Shown here piece after piece: positions 1-7,605 of a stretch of 25,563 bases of DNA. The notes below the pieces were generated by a model. It was not told the DNA's origin and did not search any database. It saw only the letters and a program-made list of their open reading frames with translations. Position numbers and translations under genes: made by a program. The DNA is from an uncultured Eubacterium sp. GTDB lineage: Bacteria > Bacillota > Clostridia > Lachnospirales > Lachnospiraceae. The DNA lies in contig CAJTZX010000054.1 in assembly GCA_910584345.1 (NCBI GenBank), positions 1 through 25,563 on the forward strand, in the 5' to 3' direction. Positions within the stretch are counted from its first letter, which is position 1, and every line of letters begins with the position of its first letter.

Positions 1-253
1 ATGAGAAAGTGTCTTGTGCGTTATTTTATTTTTCAAAAAGTTGTAAAGTGGTGTATAAGTATATCCAAAAACAGTCAGATAATCAGTAGTTTTTGCCGAG
101 ATTTCGAAAAAACTTTCGTTTTAAAAGAGTTTTTCTGGAAAAAATCCCGCATATGCTGATATATATAACAGAAACAGGGACGAAGCAAATAGTTGACTGT
201 TAAAATTACACAAAAAAATATAAAATATATGTAAAAATTGTATAAAATAAAAA
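1..253. other. AT-rich region without a supported gene
   Basis: This stretch is very AT-rich, with runs of A and T, and has stops in most frames. The only open frame of note runs from base 1 to 159, but its ATG is the first base of the window, so no upstream ribosome binding site can be judged. It reads as low-complexity lysine, phenylalanine and isoleucine codons. I see no convincing gene, RNA or terminator. A 20-bp motif at 37-56 recurs inverted near the other end of the window and is listed separately. Confidence 0.5.
37..56 (+). repeat. 20-bp motif with an inverted near-copy at 25511-25530
   Basis: The motif AAAGTTGTAAAGTGGTGTAT matches the reverse complement of 25511-25530 at 18 of 20 bases. 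Neither copy sits in a supported gene. The AAAGTGG core resembles an MraZ-type box, but those normally come as several spaced copies and only one is present here, so no function is assigned. Confidence 0.3.
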
Positions 254-282
254 TTGACATTTCAGAAAAACATTGCTATACT
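254..282 (+). promoter_or_regulatory. Sigma-A promoter of the amt-PII gene
   Basis: TTGACA (254-259) and TATACT (277-282) are separated by exactly 17 bases, close to the vegetative consensus. Transcription would start near 289, immediately before the first leader hairpin, giving a leader of about 135 nt before the coding sequence. Confidence 0.8.
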
Positions 283-296
283 ACCGTACATAAAGC

Positions 297-341
297 AAAG
301 GTGCTGAGAGATGGATATCTCGTCAGCACCTTTTTGTTTTT
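297..341 (+). terminator. First terminator-like hairpin of the amt leader
   Basis: AAAGGTGCTGA (297-307) pairs with TCAGCACCTTT (323-333). An inner GAGAT/ATCTC stem closes a GGAT tetraloop, and one G at 322 is bulged. The stem is followed by a T-rich tract to 341. It starts only a few bases after the predicted transcription start and should stop most transcripts unless it is overridden. This is probably an attenuator for the ammonium transporter. Confidence 0.75.
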
Positions 342-399
342 AAAAGATACAATGCTGGAGCCACGAAGCTGTGGATATGCAGATATTGTATCTTTTTTT
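342..399 (+). terminator. Second terminator-like hairpin of the amt leader
   Basis: AAAAGATACAAT (342-353) pairs with ATTGTATCTTTT (385-396), and the T tract continues to 399. Inside is a small CCAC/GTGG hairpin (361-374) with a GAAGCT loop. The GTG at 371, a formal upstream start for the amt frame, lies inside this stem and is therefore not a likely start. Two consecutive terminators before one gene suggest regulated antitermination. The loops do not match the A1/G4 hexaloop expected for ANTAR-protein targets. Confidence 0.7.
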
Positions 400-427
400 A
401 TTTTATAATCAGAGGAGGAAAATGATT

Positions 428-2140
428 ATGACTTATGTATCTGTTGATGTAATGTGGACCTTGCTTGGAGCGGCGATGGTATTTTTTATGCAGGCTGGGT
501 TTTCTTTATGTGAAGCTGGATTAACGAGGGCAAAAAACACAGGTAATATACTGATGAAAAATCTGATGGACTTTTGTATCGGTACGCCAGCGTTTTGGCT
601 CGTTGGCTTCGGTATGATGTTTGGCGGTTCCGGCGCGGTGATTGGCGGGTTTGACCCGTTTATATTGGGGGATTATGATTTTGGATCACTTCCGAAGTGG
701 TGTTATGTAATTTTCCAGACCGTATTTTGTGCGACAGCAGCGACGATTGTATCTGGCTCTATGGCTGAGCGTACAAAATTTAGTTCTTACTGTGTGTATA
801 GCGCACTGATTTCACTCGTTGTATATCCGATTTCCGGACATTGGATCTGGGGCGGCGGCTGGCTGTCGGAAATGGGATTTCATGATTTTGCAGGTTCTTG
901 TGCGGTACATATGGTAGGTGGCATTGCGGCATGTATTGGTGCAGCGACGTTGGGACCGCGTATTGGGAAGTATGGCAAAGACGGGAAACCGAGGGCAATT
1001 CCGGGGCATAACTTAACGGCGGTTGCTTTGGGAGTATTTATTCTTTGGTTTTGCTGGTTTGGATTTAATGGATGCTCCACAGTGTCTATGAGTTCGGATG
1101 AAGCGATGCTGTCGGCATCATTGATTTTTATGAATACCAATCTTGCAGCAGCAGTTGCAACTTGTGTTGTGCTGGTTGTTACCTGGATTCTTTATAAAAA
1201 ACCGGATGTATCTATGTGCTTGAATGGCGCATTGGCAGGATTAGTGGCGATTACAGCAGGATGTGATGTTGTCGATCCGTTTGGCGCATTTTTTATAGGT
1301 CTTGTTGCAGGCGGACTTGTAGTAGCTTCTGTAGAGTTTTTTGATAAAGTTGCAAGGATCGATGATCCGGTAGGCGCGATCTCAGTGCATGGAGCGTGTG
1401 GGATGTTTGGTACGCTTGCAGTTGGATTGTTTGCGACAGATGGCGGTGTATTTTATGGCGGTGGTGTAAAGCTGCTTGGCACACAGGCGCTTGGCGTGCT
1501 GGCAGTTGCAGCATGGGTAGCTGTGACGATGACGATTATTTTTCAGGTAATCAAGCATACGATTGGACTGCGGGTAGAACAGGAAATTGAAATAGATGGT
1601 TTGGATATCCATGAACATGGACTTGCAAGTGCGTATTCTGGATTTGCGATTCATGATGTTATGGGTACGCTGGATGTGAATGAAAATACGGATCTGGGAG
1701 AAGATAATCCGCTGGCAGCTACTCCGGCGCAGATGAACGCTGCAGTTCCGGTAGTCCGGACAGAGGAAGGCATACCTGCAGATACGGGCATGTATAAAGT
1801 AGCGATTATTGCAAAATTATCCAGATTTGAAAAATTAAAGAAGGCTCTGAATGAGCTGGGTGTAACCGGAATGACAGTTACGCAGGTCATGGGCTGCGGT
1901 ATTCAGAGAGGAGCAGGAGAATACTATCGTGGCGTAGAGATGGATGCAACGCTGCTGCCGAAAATTAAAATTGAAGTTGTTGTTAATAAGATTCCGGTAG
2001 ACCAGGTAATTGATACAGCGAAAAAAGTGCTTTATTCCGGGCGGATTGGAGATGGGAAGATTTTCGTATTCCATGTAGCAAGAGTTGTAAAAGTTCGGAC
2101 TGGGGAAGAGAATGGCAAGGCGCTGCAGGATGTAGAGTAA
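428..2140 (+). CDS. amt: Ammonium transporter fused to a C-terminal PII signalling domain
   Basis: From ATG 428 the protein has 570 residues. Residues 1 to about 410 are a complete Amt/MEP/Rh channel with many hydrophobic helices. The DFAG motif (D153) is followed by the first pore histidine, H161, and the second is H321 in ISVHGACG. After a linker of roughly 45 residues, residues 455-570 form a full PII (GlnB/GlnK) domain. It has a T-loop EYYRG whose Y500 aligns with the tyrosine modified in GlnB, a B-loop GRIGDGKIF, and an RTGEENGKAL C-loop. PII normally docks on AmtB as a separate protein to close it; here sensor and channel are one chain. AGGAGG at 413-418 is 9 nt from ATG 428 but only 3 nt from ATG 422, so 428 is preferred. 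Expression is probably controlled by the two leader terminators. Confidence 0.95.
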   Translation: MTYVSVDVMWTLLGAAMVFFMQAGFSLCEAGLTRAKNTGNILMKNLMDFCIGTPAFWLVGFGMMFGGSGAVIGGFDPFILGDYDFGSLPKWCYVIFQTVFCATAATIVSGSMAERTKFSSYCVYSALISLVVYPISGHWIWGGGWLSEMGFHDFAGSCAVHMVGGIAACIGAATLGPRIGKYGKDGKPRAIPGHNLTAVALGVFILWFCWFGFNGCSTVSMSSDEAMLSASLIFMNTNLAAAVATCVVLVVTWILYKKPDVSMCLNGALAGLVAITAGCDVVDPFGAFFIGLVAGGLVVASVEFFDKVARIDDPVGAISVHGACGMFGTLAVGLFATDGGVFYGGGVKLLGTQALGVLAVAAWVAVTMTIIFQVIKHTIGLRVEQEIEIDGLDIHEHGLASAYSGFAIHDVMGTLDVNENTDLGEDNPLAATPAQMNAAVPVVRTEEGIPADTGMYKVAIIAKLSRFEKLKKALNELGVTGMTVTQVMGCGIQRGAGEYYRGVEMDATLLPKIKIEVVVNKIPVDQVIDTAKKVLYSGRIGDGKIFVFHVARVVKVRTGEENGKALQDVE

Positions 2141-2189
2141 TATATTATAGAAAGAAAAGCTTCCAATTGTTTGGAACAGGGGAATAGGA

Positions 2190-2229
2190 TTAAGAGATTG
2201 CCGCGGCGGCAGTCTCTTAATTTTATTTG
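2190..2229 (+). terminator. Terminator after amt-PII
   Basis: TTAAGAGA (2190-2197) pairs with TCTCTTAA (2213-2220), with an inner TGCCG/CGGCA stem around a CGG loop, followed by TTTTATTT. A smaller perfect hairpin, TTCCAA-TTGT-TTGGAA (2161-2176), lies just before it. Confidence 0.85.
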
Positions 2230-2314
2230 GTAAAAAAGATCAATGAGTTATCATAGTCTATCAATGTTAAATTGCAAAAATACGTTTATTATGCAAAATG
2301 TTAGTTTATATTTA

Positions 2315-2343
2315 TTGATTTATATTTTAAGCAGGTGCATAAT
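2315..2343 (+). promoter_or_regulatory. Promoter of the lone ABC transporter
   Basis: TTGATT (2315-2320) and CATAAT (2338-2343) are spaced by 17 bases, in a very AT-rich intergenic stretch ahead of the ABC transporter. Each hexamer is one or two bases from consensus. Confidence 0.6.
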
Positions 2344-2418
2344 AATAGTGATTGTTGCCTGTAAATGAATGAGACGCAAGGGAGCGGATCGTTTTGCTTA
2401 TGAAAGAGGTAAATACGC

Positions 2419-4032
2419 ATGATTATAAAATTTCTTCCTAAAAAAGCTGCTTTGCTTTTTGTAATATTAATTATATTTTCAAGTTTGTCATCAATCATAT
2501 CGAGTCTGATACCTGGTTTTTATAAACAGATTATGGACCAGGGAATCATTACAGGAAATATACGATCCGTTATGAAATTTTTGTTTGCAATTGTTTTGTT
2601 TTCTTTGCTGAACAGTACAATTAAAATTTTCAATAACCTGTCCATTAATAGAATGGGGTTATATGTATCCCAAGGTTTAAAAGAAAACGTTATAAAAAAA
2701 GTATTTCATTCCCCTCTTAATTTTTTTGATAAGGTAAGCAACGGAGAATTGATTCAAAGAATCAGAGAAACAGATGCCATATCCGGGGTATTTAATCCGC
2801 AATTATTGAGTATCATTGTTTCTTTCGGTACGTGTATACTTGCAATATTTAAAGTTCATTTCATTGACGATCGGTTTTTGGTTATTTATTTGATTGCATT
2901 TCCACTGCTGATGTTTGTATCTTATCAATTTTCAAAAAAATACAAAAATTTAACGTATGAAAATGTCAGGCTCAACACAAAGCTAAGTCAGCTGGTTCAT
3001 GAAAGCATTACAGGAATTAACGAAGTAAAGAGCAATAATTTGCTGGATGCAAAACAATTTGATATTAACCATTTAAACGATAAGATCTATCAAAAAACGA
3101 AAAAGCAAAATACACTATATGCATTTCATATGGAGCTCATATCGATGATAAACCTGGCTGTCTCCATCAGTATTACCATCGTGTTTTTCGTTTTGTTTCA
3201 GAATGAACATATTACGATAGGACAATATATTGAAATCACGCAATATTCATCTATGATTTTAGCGCCTGCACAATTGGTATCTTCCATTGTATCTGTTTTT
3301 CAGCCTTTGATCATTTTATTGAAAAGATTAAAGTTTTTTGATATAACAGCACAGCAAGACGATTGTTCAGGCGAAGAGATTGGCATGATCGAAGAGATCG
3401 AATACAAGAACGTTTCTTTTGCTTATCATGAAAATGAAGCGCTGAGTCATTTGGATTTCCATGTTGCTAAAAATGATAAGGTACTTATTAGCGGTCAAAA
3501 CGGGGCAGGGAAAACAACGATGATAAAATTGTTATTACGGCTTTACGATAATTATAAAGGGGAGATTTTATTCAATGGTATGAATTCAAAAAGCTGTTCT
3601 TTAAAAAGTATCCGAAATGAAATAGCAGTCGTTTTTCAGGATACATTTTTATTTGACGGCAGTTTGTATGATAATATTATATGCGGCAGTCAGGAAGTCT
3701 CTAAAGATGAAGTTATCAAGGCCATGGAACAGTCAGGCTTTATGCGTAACAAAAAAGACATTAAACCGGATGAATTATTAAAGCTTCCGATTGTAGAGGG
3801 AGGTAGTAATTTATCAGGCGGGCAAAAAAGAATGATTGCGATTGCCAGAGCCTTGGTGAAAAAACCCAGTGTTCTCGTTTTGGATGAACCTACGACTTTT
3901 TTAGACAATGATTCCAGAAAAACAATTCTTACATTTATAAAAGAAGCTGAAAATATGATAATTATAGTAATATCTCATGATACGGAAATGGAGGATATCA
4001 TCAAAAAAAGGATTTATTTAGAAAAACCTTAA
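2419..4032 (+). CDS. ABC half-transporter: fused membrane and ATPase domains
   Basis: The 537-residue protein has a type I exporter layout. Residues 8 to about 300 carry about six hydrophobic segments (for example 10-31, 52-66, 129-146, 153-169, 241-260 and 276-303). The nucleotide-binding domain begins near 325. It has Walker A GQNGAGKT (359-366), Q-loop Q407, signature LSGGQ (465-469), Walker B VLVLDE (485-490) and the switch histidine H520, so it should be an active ATPase, probably as a homodimer. An AAAGAGGT site lies 8 nt before the ATG. The gene stands alone with its own promoter and is more AT-rich than amt or glyA, which suggests transfer. There is no peptidase C39 domain and no recognisable precursor peptide beside it. 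The substrate (peptide, lipid or drug) cannot be told. Confidence 0.9.
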   Translation: MIIKFLPKKAALLFVILIIFSSLSSIISSLIPGFYKQIMDQGIITGNIRSVMKFLFAIVLFSLLNSTIKIFNNLSINRMGLYVSQGLKENVIKKVFHSPLNFFDKVSNGELIQRIRETDAISGVFNPQLLSIIVSFGTCILAIFKVHFIDDRFLVIYLIAFPLLMFVSYQFSKKYKNLTYENVRLNTKLSQLVHESITGINEVKSNNLLDAKQFDINHLNDKIYQKTKKQNTLYAFHMELISMINLAVSISITIVFFVLFQNEHITIGQYIEITQYSSMILAPAQLVSSIVSVFQPLIILLKRLKFFDITAQQDDCSGEEIGMIEEIEYKNVSFAYHENEALSHLDFHVAKNDKVLISGQNGAGKTTMIKLLLRLYDNYKGEILFNGMNSKSCSLKSIRNEIAVVFQDTFLFDGSLYDNIICGSQEVSKDEVIKAMEQSGFMRNKKDIKPDELLKLPIVEGGSNLSGGQKRMIAIARALVKKPSVLVLDEPTTFLDNDSRKTILTFIKEAENMIIIVISHDTEMEDIIKKRIYLEKP

Positions 4033-4052
4033 TAGACTGGCCTAACGGAGTT

Positions 4053-4163
4053 ATGCGAGTTTGTGGATTTTTGGCATCTAAAAAAGTGAAAAAAGTTTGT
4101 GACAATTACTTGATATCAACGGGGTATGTGGTGCTTTGTGTGAGGGATAGTCTGCCAATTTAA
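4053..4163 (+). CDS. Possible 36-residue peptide, doubtful
   Basis: An ATG frame of 36 codons follows the ABC transporter by 20 nt and encodes a basic peptide with three cysteines (C4, C16, C29). A GGAG lies 3 nt before the ATG, which is too close to be a good ribosome binding site. I recognise no family. It could be an export substrate of the ABC transporter, a relic, or chance. Confidence 0.2.
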   Translation: MRVCGFLASKKVKKVCDNYLISTGYVVLCVRDSLPI

Positions 4164-4192
4164 AGTTTTAAGAAGTATCTTATTAAGTGGGC

Positions 4193-4220
4193 TTGATTAA
4201 TTTTAAAGATATGATACAAT
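4193..4220 (+). promoter_or_regulatory. Promoter of the helicase-DUF2290-XRE operon
   Basis: TTGATT (4193-4198) and TACAAT (4215-4220) are separated by 16 bases, putting the start site near 4227, inside the palindrome at 4225-4244. The 60-nt leader ends in an AGGAGG site (4268-4273), 6 nt before the helicase ATG. Confidence 0.7.
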
Positions 4221-4224
4221 GAAA

Positions 4225-4244
4225 ATGTTACATATATGTAACAT
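4225..4244. promoter_or_regulatory. 20-bp perfect palindrome, probable operator
   Basis: ATGTTACATATATGTAACAT is its own reverse complement over 20 bases and begins 4 bases after the -10 box, covering the predicted start site. A dimeric repressor bound here would block transcription. The third gene of the operon encodes an XRE protein, the obvious candidate for binding it. That link is inferred. Confidence 0.7.
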
Positions 4245-4279
4245 AAAAGATATTTATAAAAAATATTAGGAGGGGTTTC

Positions 4280-6397
4280 ATGCAATTTGATATTGTAAGA
4301 GGTAAAATTTCTAAGCCAGAGCAGTGCCGTCAATTGATTTCTGTAATTAGGCAGTATATGAAGGATAATGATGAAACAGGTACATTATATTTAGGATATC
4401 CATTAACTGCTAACGCAGATGAAGCAATTATGGTTGAAGCATTATGGGTTACAAAGAACAAGGGGATGGTTGCATTTATATTTGGAGATAGTCAAGATTC
4501 AGTTTTACTGCTAAAGGAGCAACAAGATTCATTATACTATAATATTGATTTTTATCTTAAAAAATATTCCAGTTTAAGAAAAGGCAGAAATTTGGCTTTT
4601 GCTCCATTAGTAATTACTGTGGTTCCTAATGAGGTGAGATGTTCTGATGAAAATAATGAATATATATTTTGCAAAAACGAAGAAATTGCATCTTATATAG
4701 AGGACTTTGATGGATTTGATAAAACAGTTTATAAAAGATTGTGTGAAGTGCTTCAAAAAGTATCAGAAATAAAACCTAGAAAAAAGAGAATAAATGTTAA
4801 AAAGCCAGATTCTTATGGCGCTATCATAAAAAAAATTGAAAAGGAAATTGCAAATTTAGATCAATGGCAGAAGAAAGCAGCCTTTGAAATGCCAGATGGT
4901 CCTCAGAGAATAAAAGGCTTGGCAGGATCAGGAAAAACAATTGTGCTTGCTTTGAAAGCAGCATATTTGCATACACAGTTTCCAGAGTTAAAAATAGGGG
5001 TAACATATTATACAAGAGCATTATATCAACAATATTTCAATTTGATTTCTGATTTCGTTCAAGATATGTCTGGAGAGAAAGTTGATTGGGATAGTTTGGA
5101 TGTCATACATGCTTGGGGAAGTAATTCTGAACAGGGAATATATTCTAATATGGCAACAAGAGTTGGATTTAGAGCTTATAATTTAACTTCGGCTATATCA
5201 AAATTTGGAAGAATGAATCCATTTGAGGGGTGTTGTGATGAATTGTTATCGGTTATAACATCAGAATATGAGCCAGAGTATGATGTTATGTTGATTGATG
5301 AAGCACAAGATATGCCAAGTAGTTTTTTCAGATTAATTTATTCTAACGTTAAGGAACCAAAACGAATAATATGGGCTTATGATGAGCTACAAAATTTGTC
5401 AAATGTTGAAATGCCATCATTAGAAGAAATGTTTGGAGTTGATGAAAACGGAAGTCTGAATATTAACATTGAAAATAGAGACGACGAACCTAGAAGGGAT
5501 ATTACTTTACCTGTATGTTACAGAAATCCACCATGGACTCTTGCGTTGGCTCATGCATTAGGGTTTGGTTTATATCATAAACCAGTGATACAAATGTTTG
5601 ATGATTTAAAAGTATGGCGAGATATCGGTTATACAGTAAAGAGTGGTAAACTTAAGGAAAACAATACAGTACAATTGTCCAGAAAAAACGTATCAACTCC
5701 TGAGTATTTTGAAGAATTGCTAAGTAAAGAAGATAGTATAAAATTACACAAATTTGATGCAAAAGAGGCACAATACTCATGGATTGCAAGTGAAATTAAA
5801 AAGAATATCGTGAATGATGAGTTGGATCCGGATGATATATTGGTTATTTTTCCAGATACTTATACTGCCAAGCGCGAATATAAGGAATTACAGAAATTCT
5901 TGAATGCCAGGGAGATAAAATCTATTTTGGCTGGTGTAGATACAGACAGAGATACTTTTAGAGTAAACGGGTGTATTACATGTGCACATGTGTATAGAGC
6001 AAAAGGAAATGAAGCGCCAATGGTTTATGTTGTTAATGCAGATTACTGTGCAGAAGAAATGGAACTGATAAAATTGAGAAATATTTTATTTACATCAATT
6101 ACTCGTTCAAGAGCCTGGGTTAGAATTTGTGGTGTGGGTGTAAATATGGAGCAGATAGAAAAAGAATATAACGATTGTGTATCTAATAATTTTGATTTGC
6201 GATTTAGAGTGCCTACAGCGGATGAACTTAAGGCTGCAAGACGAGTGAATAGGGAAAGAACTTCGAAAGAAAAGCAACTGGTAGAGAATGTAAAAGCAAA
6301 TATAAATGAACTAATTCTACAACTTGAACATGGAATGGTAGAGCCTGAATTAATTCCGGAATTGAGTAAGCTTATTAATTTGTTGGAGAAGAAGTAG
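4280..6397 (+). CDS. SF1 (UvrD-like) helicase or ATPase with unusual N-terminal region
   Basis: The 705-residue protein carries a full superfamily 1 motif set. These are a Q-motif-like LDQWQKKA (193-200), Walker A GLAGSGKT (213-220), Walker B LIDEAQD (338-344), motif III around YDELQ (367-371), motif IV CYRNP (413-417), motif V YRAKGNEAP (572-580), and motif VI TSITRSRAW (605-613). It should be an ATP-driven nucleic-acid translocase. The first 190 residues are not helicase. A stretch near 40-70 (DEAIMVEALWV, then GMVAFIFGD) loosely recalls the D...E core of NERD or PD-(D/E)XK nucleases, but a catalytic lysine is not clear. The C-terminus (650-705) is charged and helical. It heads a three-gene operon, with the next gene 5 nt downstream. 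A defence or DNA-repair role is inferred only. Confidence 0.85.
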   Translation: MQFDIVRGKISKPEQCRQLISVIRQYMKDNDETGTLYLGYPLTANADEAIMVEALWVTKNKGMVAFIFGDSQDSVLLLKEQQDSLYYNIDFYLKKYSSLRKGRNLAFAPLVITVVPNEVRCSDENNEYIFCKNEEIASYIEDFDGFDKTVYKRLCEVLQKVSEIKPRKKRINVKKPDSYGAIIKKIEKEIANLDQWQKKAAFEMPDGPQRIKGLAGSGKTIVLALKAAYLHTQFPELKIGVTYYTRALYQQYFNLISDFVQDMSGEKVDWDSLDVIHAWGSNSEQGIYSNMATRVGFRAYNLTSAISKFGRMNPFEGCCDELLSVITSEYEPEYDVMLIDEAQDMPSSFFRLIYSNVKEPKRIIWAYDELQNLSNVEMPSLEEMFGVDENGSLNINIENRDDEPRRDITLPVCYRNPPWTLALAHALGFGLYHKPVIQMFDDLKVWRDIGYTVKSGKLKENNTVQLSRKNVSTPEYFEELLSKEDSIKLHKFDAKEAQYSWIASEIKKNIVNDELDPDDILVIFPDTYTAKREYKELQKFLNAREIKSILAGVDTDRDTFRVNGCITCAHVYRAKGNEAPMVYVVNADYCAEEMELIKLRNILFTSITRSRAWVRICGVGVNMEQIEKEYNDCVSNNFDLRFRVPTADELKAARRVNRERTSKEKQLVENVKANINELILQLEHGMVEPELIPELSKLINLLEKK

Positions 6398-6402
6398 AGA
6401 AG

Positions 6403-7086
6403 ATGAAAAAAGGACGAAAAACTTATGAAGAGCAATTAGAAGAACAAATTGATAATACATTACGCATGTTGCTGCAAGCGGGGTTCTTGTATACTTACAA
6501 TGAATTGAAAAGAGATTATTTGGATAGGAGGACAATTAGGTTATCTTGGAATAACCATAGATCAGGTGATTACAACGCAGGAGATAGCTTTTTGAAAATT
6601 GAGCAATATAAAAAAATACTGGAAAACGGAAGTTATCTGTGTGTCCTTTTTGATGGCTCAATAATAAGAGTAAGTTATACAATATGTAATAATATATTAG
6701 TTGCACATAATTTGTTGTGGTGGCCAGCTCCATATAAATATGAAAATGTTACGTTAAATGATGTTGAACCAGTCCAAATGATTTCTGATTTTTTGGGTGA
6801 TGAGCAATGGTATGAGAATATTGAAATGAGGTCACCAATTAGAATTGATTATGATCCACGAGAAGAGATTGTGAACATAAAACATCCACCAGTACATATG
6901 CATTTAGAGCATAAAGATTGTAGGATATATGTTGAAAAACCATTATGTTTTAATAGATTTATTAAATATATTTTTGAAAATTTTTATCCAAATGCCAATA
7001 TCTATTTAGATAATCATGATTACATTGATTTTGATGTAGATGATGAATTTGAATATCTGGTGGGAATGACTAAAATTATGTGTTAA
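6403..7086 (+). CDS. Probable DUF2290 family protein
   Basis: This 227-residue soluble protein has no signal peptide or membrane segment. A region at 147-196 reads RIDYDP, then HPPVHMHL (161-168), then CRIYVEKPL and FIKYIFENFYP. This matches the pattern I remember for DUF2290 (a histidine-rich HPxxHxH core, an arginine strand, and an FI..I..NFY helix), a family of unknown function. H161, H165, H167 and H170 could bind metal or be catalytic. The start lies 5 nt after the helicase stop, with a GGAGAAGAAG stretch in the helicase tail as ribosome binding site, so the two are probably translated in a coupled way. A joint role with the helicase follows from this spacing. Confidence 0.65.
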   Translation: MKKGRKTYEEQLEEQIDNTLRMLLQAGFLYTYNELKRDYLDRRTIRLSWNNHRSGDYNAGDSFLKIEQYKKILENGSYLCVLFDGSIIRVSYTICNNILVAHNLLWWPAPYKYENVTLNDVEPVQMISDFLGDEQWYENIEMRSPIRIDYDPREEIVNIKHPPVHMHLEHKDCRIYVEKPLCFNRFIKYIFENFYPNANIYLDNHDYIDFDVDDEFEYLVGMTKIMC

Positions 7087-7101
7087 GCAGTGAGGAGGAA
7101 A

Positions 7102-7401
7102 ATGAAAGTGACAACTTGTTCAGAGTTTACATTACTAGATGAAGATGGTGGGAATGGTAATGTAATATCTGTTGAAAGTATTCAGGCATCTGTAAGAAAA
7201 AATATAGTTCGACAGTATATTTACATTAGAAAATTAAAAAAAATGACGCAAGCGGATGTGGCAAAAGAAGCAGGGTTTTCCAGAACTAATATTACCAGAT
7301 TTGAAAGTGGAGAGTATAATCCTACGCTGGAAATGATGGTAAAAATTGCAGCAGCATTAGATGTGAACCTGGAGTTACGATTGGTAGGAAAGAATATTTG
7401 A
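7102..7401 (+). CDS. XRE-family DNA-binding regulator
   Basis: About 99 residues. The C-terminal 60 form a Cro/CI-type helix-turn-helix: an RQYIYIRKLKKMTQADVA helix, a recognition segment GFSRTNITRFESGEYNP, and a closing helix ending ALDVNLELRL. This form resembles HigA-type antitoxins and autoregulators. The N-terminal 35 residues are not typical HTH. A GTG at 7090 is in frame but overlaps the AGGAGG at 7093-7098, so ATG 7102 (spacing 3) or GTG 7108 (spacing 9) is the real start. It is the last gene of the operon, 15 nt after the DUF2290-type gene, and probably represses the operon through the palindrome at 4225-4244. Confidence 0.85.
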   Translation: MKVTTCSEFTLLDEDGGNGNVISVESIQASVRKNIVRQYIYIRKLKKMTQADVAKEAGFSRTNITRFESGEYNPTLEMMVKIAAALDVNLELRLVGKNI

Positions 7402-7531
7402 GGTTTATACATTTTTTGTGTAATTATGCGATTTTTGACATGCTTCACAGCCTAAAGTGCAAAAAAATCAGCTGGCGCTTTAGAAAGAAGCATATGGTTG
7501 GTGGTAAAAGAAAATCCTCATGTAACACGCT

Positions 7532-7586
7532 CTAGCGTTCCATCCGGCTGTAATAAACTCTAATTTCTGGCTAGATGGAGCGCTGG
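7532..7586. repeat. Imperfect inverted repeat between convergent operons
   Basis: CTAGCGTTCCATC (7532-7544) pairs with GATGGAGCGCTGG (7574-7586) apart from G-U or mismatched positions, around a 29-nt loop. It lies just beyond the stop of the minus-strand permease and may help end that transcript, but no clean T tract follows on either strand. A second 9-bp hairpin (7452-7460 with 7475-7483) lies in the same gap. Confidence 0.4.
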
Positions 7587-7605
7587 ATATTTATTTTACG
7601 GTGTA

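Noticed and set aside
37..56. MraZ box
   Set aside because: MraZ sites come as several regularly spaced GTGG-type repeats before mraZ; only one copy is seen and no mraZ gene is present.
1..159. Open frame of 52 codons starting at the first base of the window
   Set aside because: No upstream sequence to judge a ribosome binding site, low-complexity composition, and it lies in AT-rich sequence; likely chance.
342..399. ANTAR-protein RNA target in the amt leader
   Set aside because: The visible loops (GGAT and GAAGCT) do not have A at position 1 and G at position 4 of a hexaloop in both hairpins.
371..427. GTG 371 as start of the ammonium transporter
   Set aside because: It lies inside a terminator stem, has no ribosome binding site, and adds residues not typical of Amt proteins; AGGAGG points to 428.
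7402..7605. Insertion element or attachment site between the XRE gene and the permease
   Set aside because: Only two imperfect hairpins are present; no direct repeats flank them and there is no recombinase or transposase.
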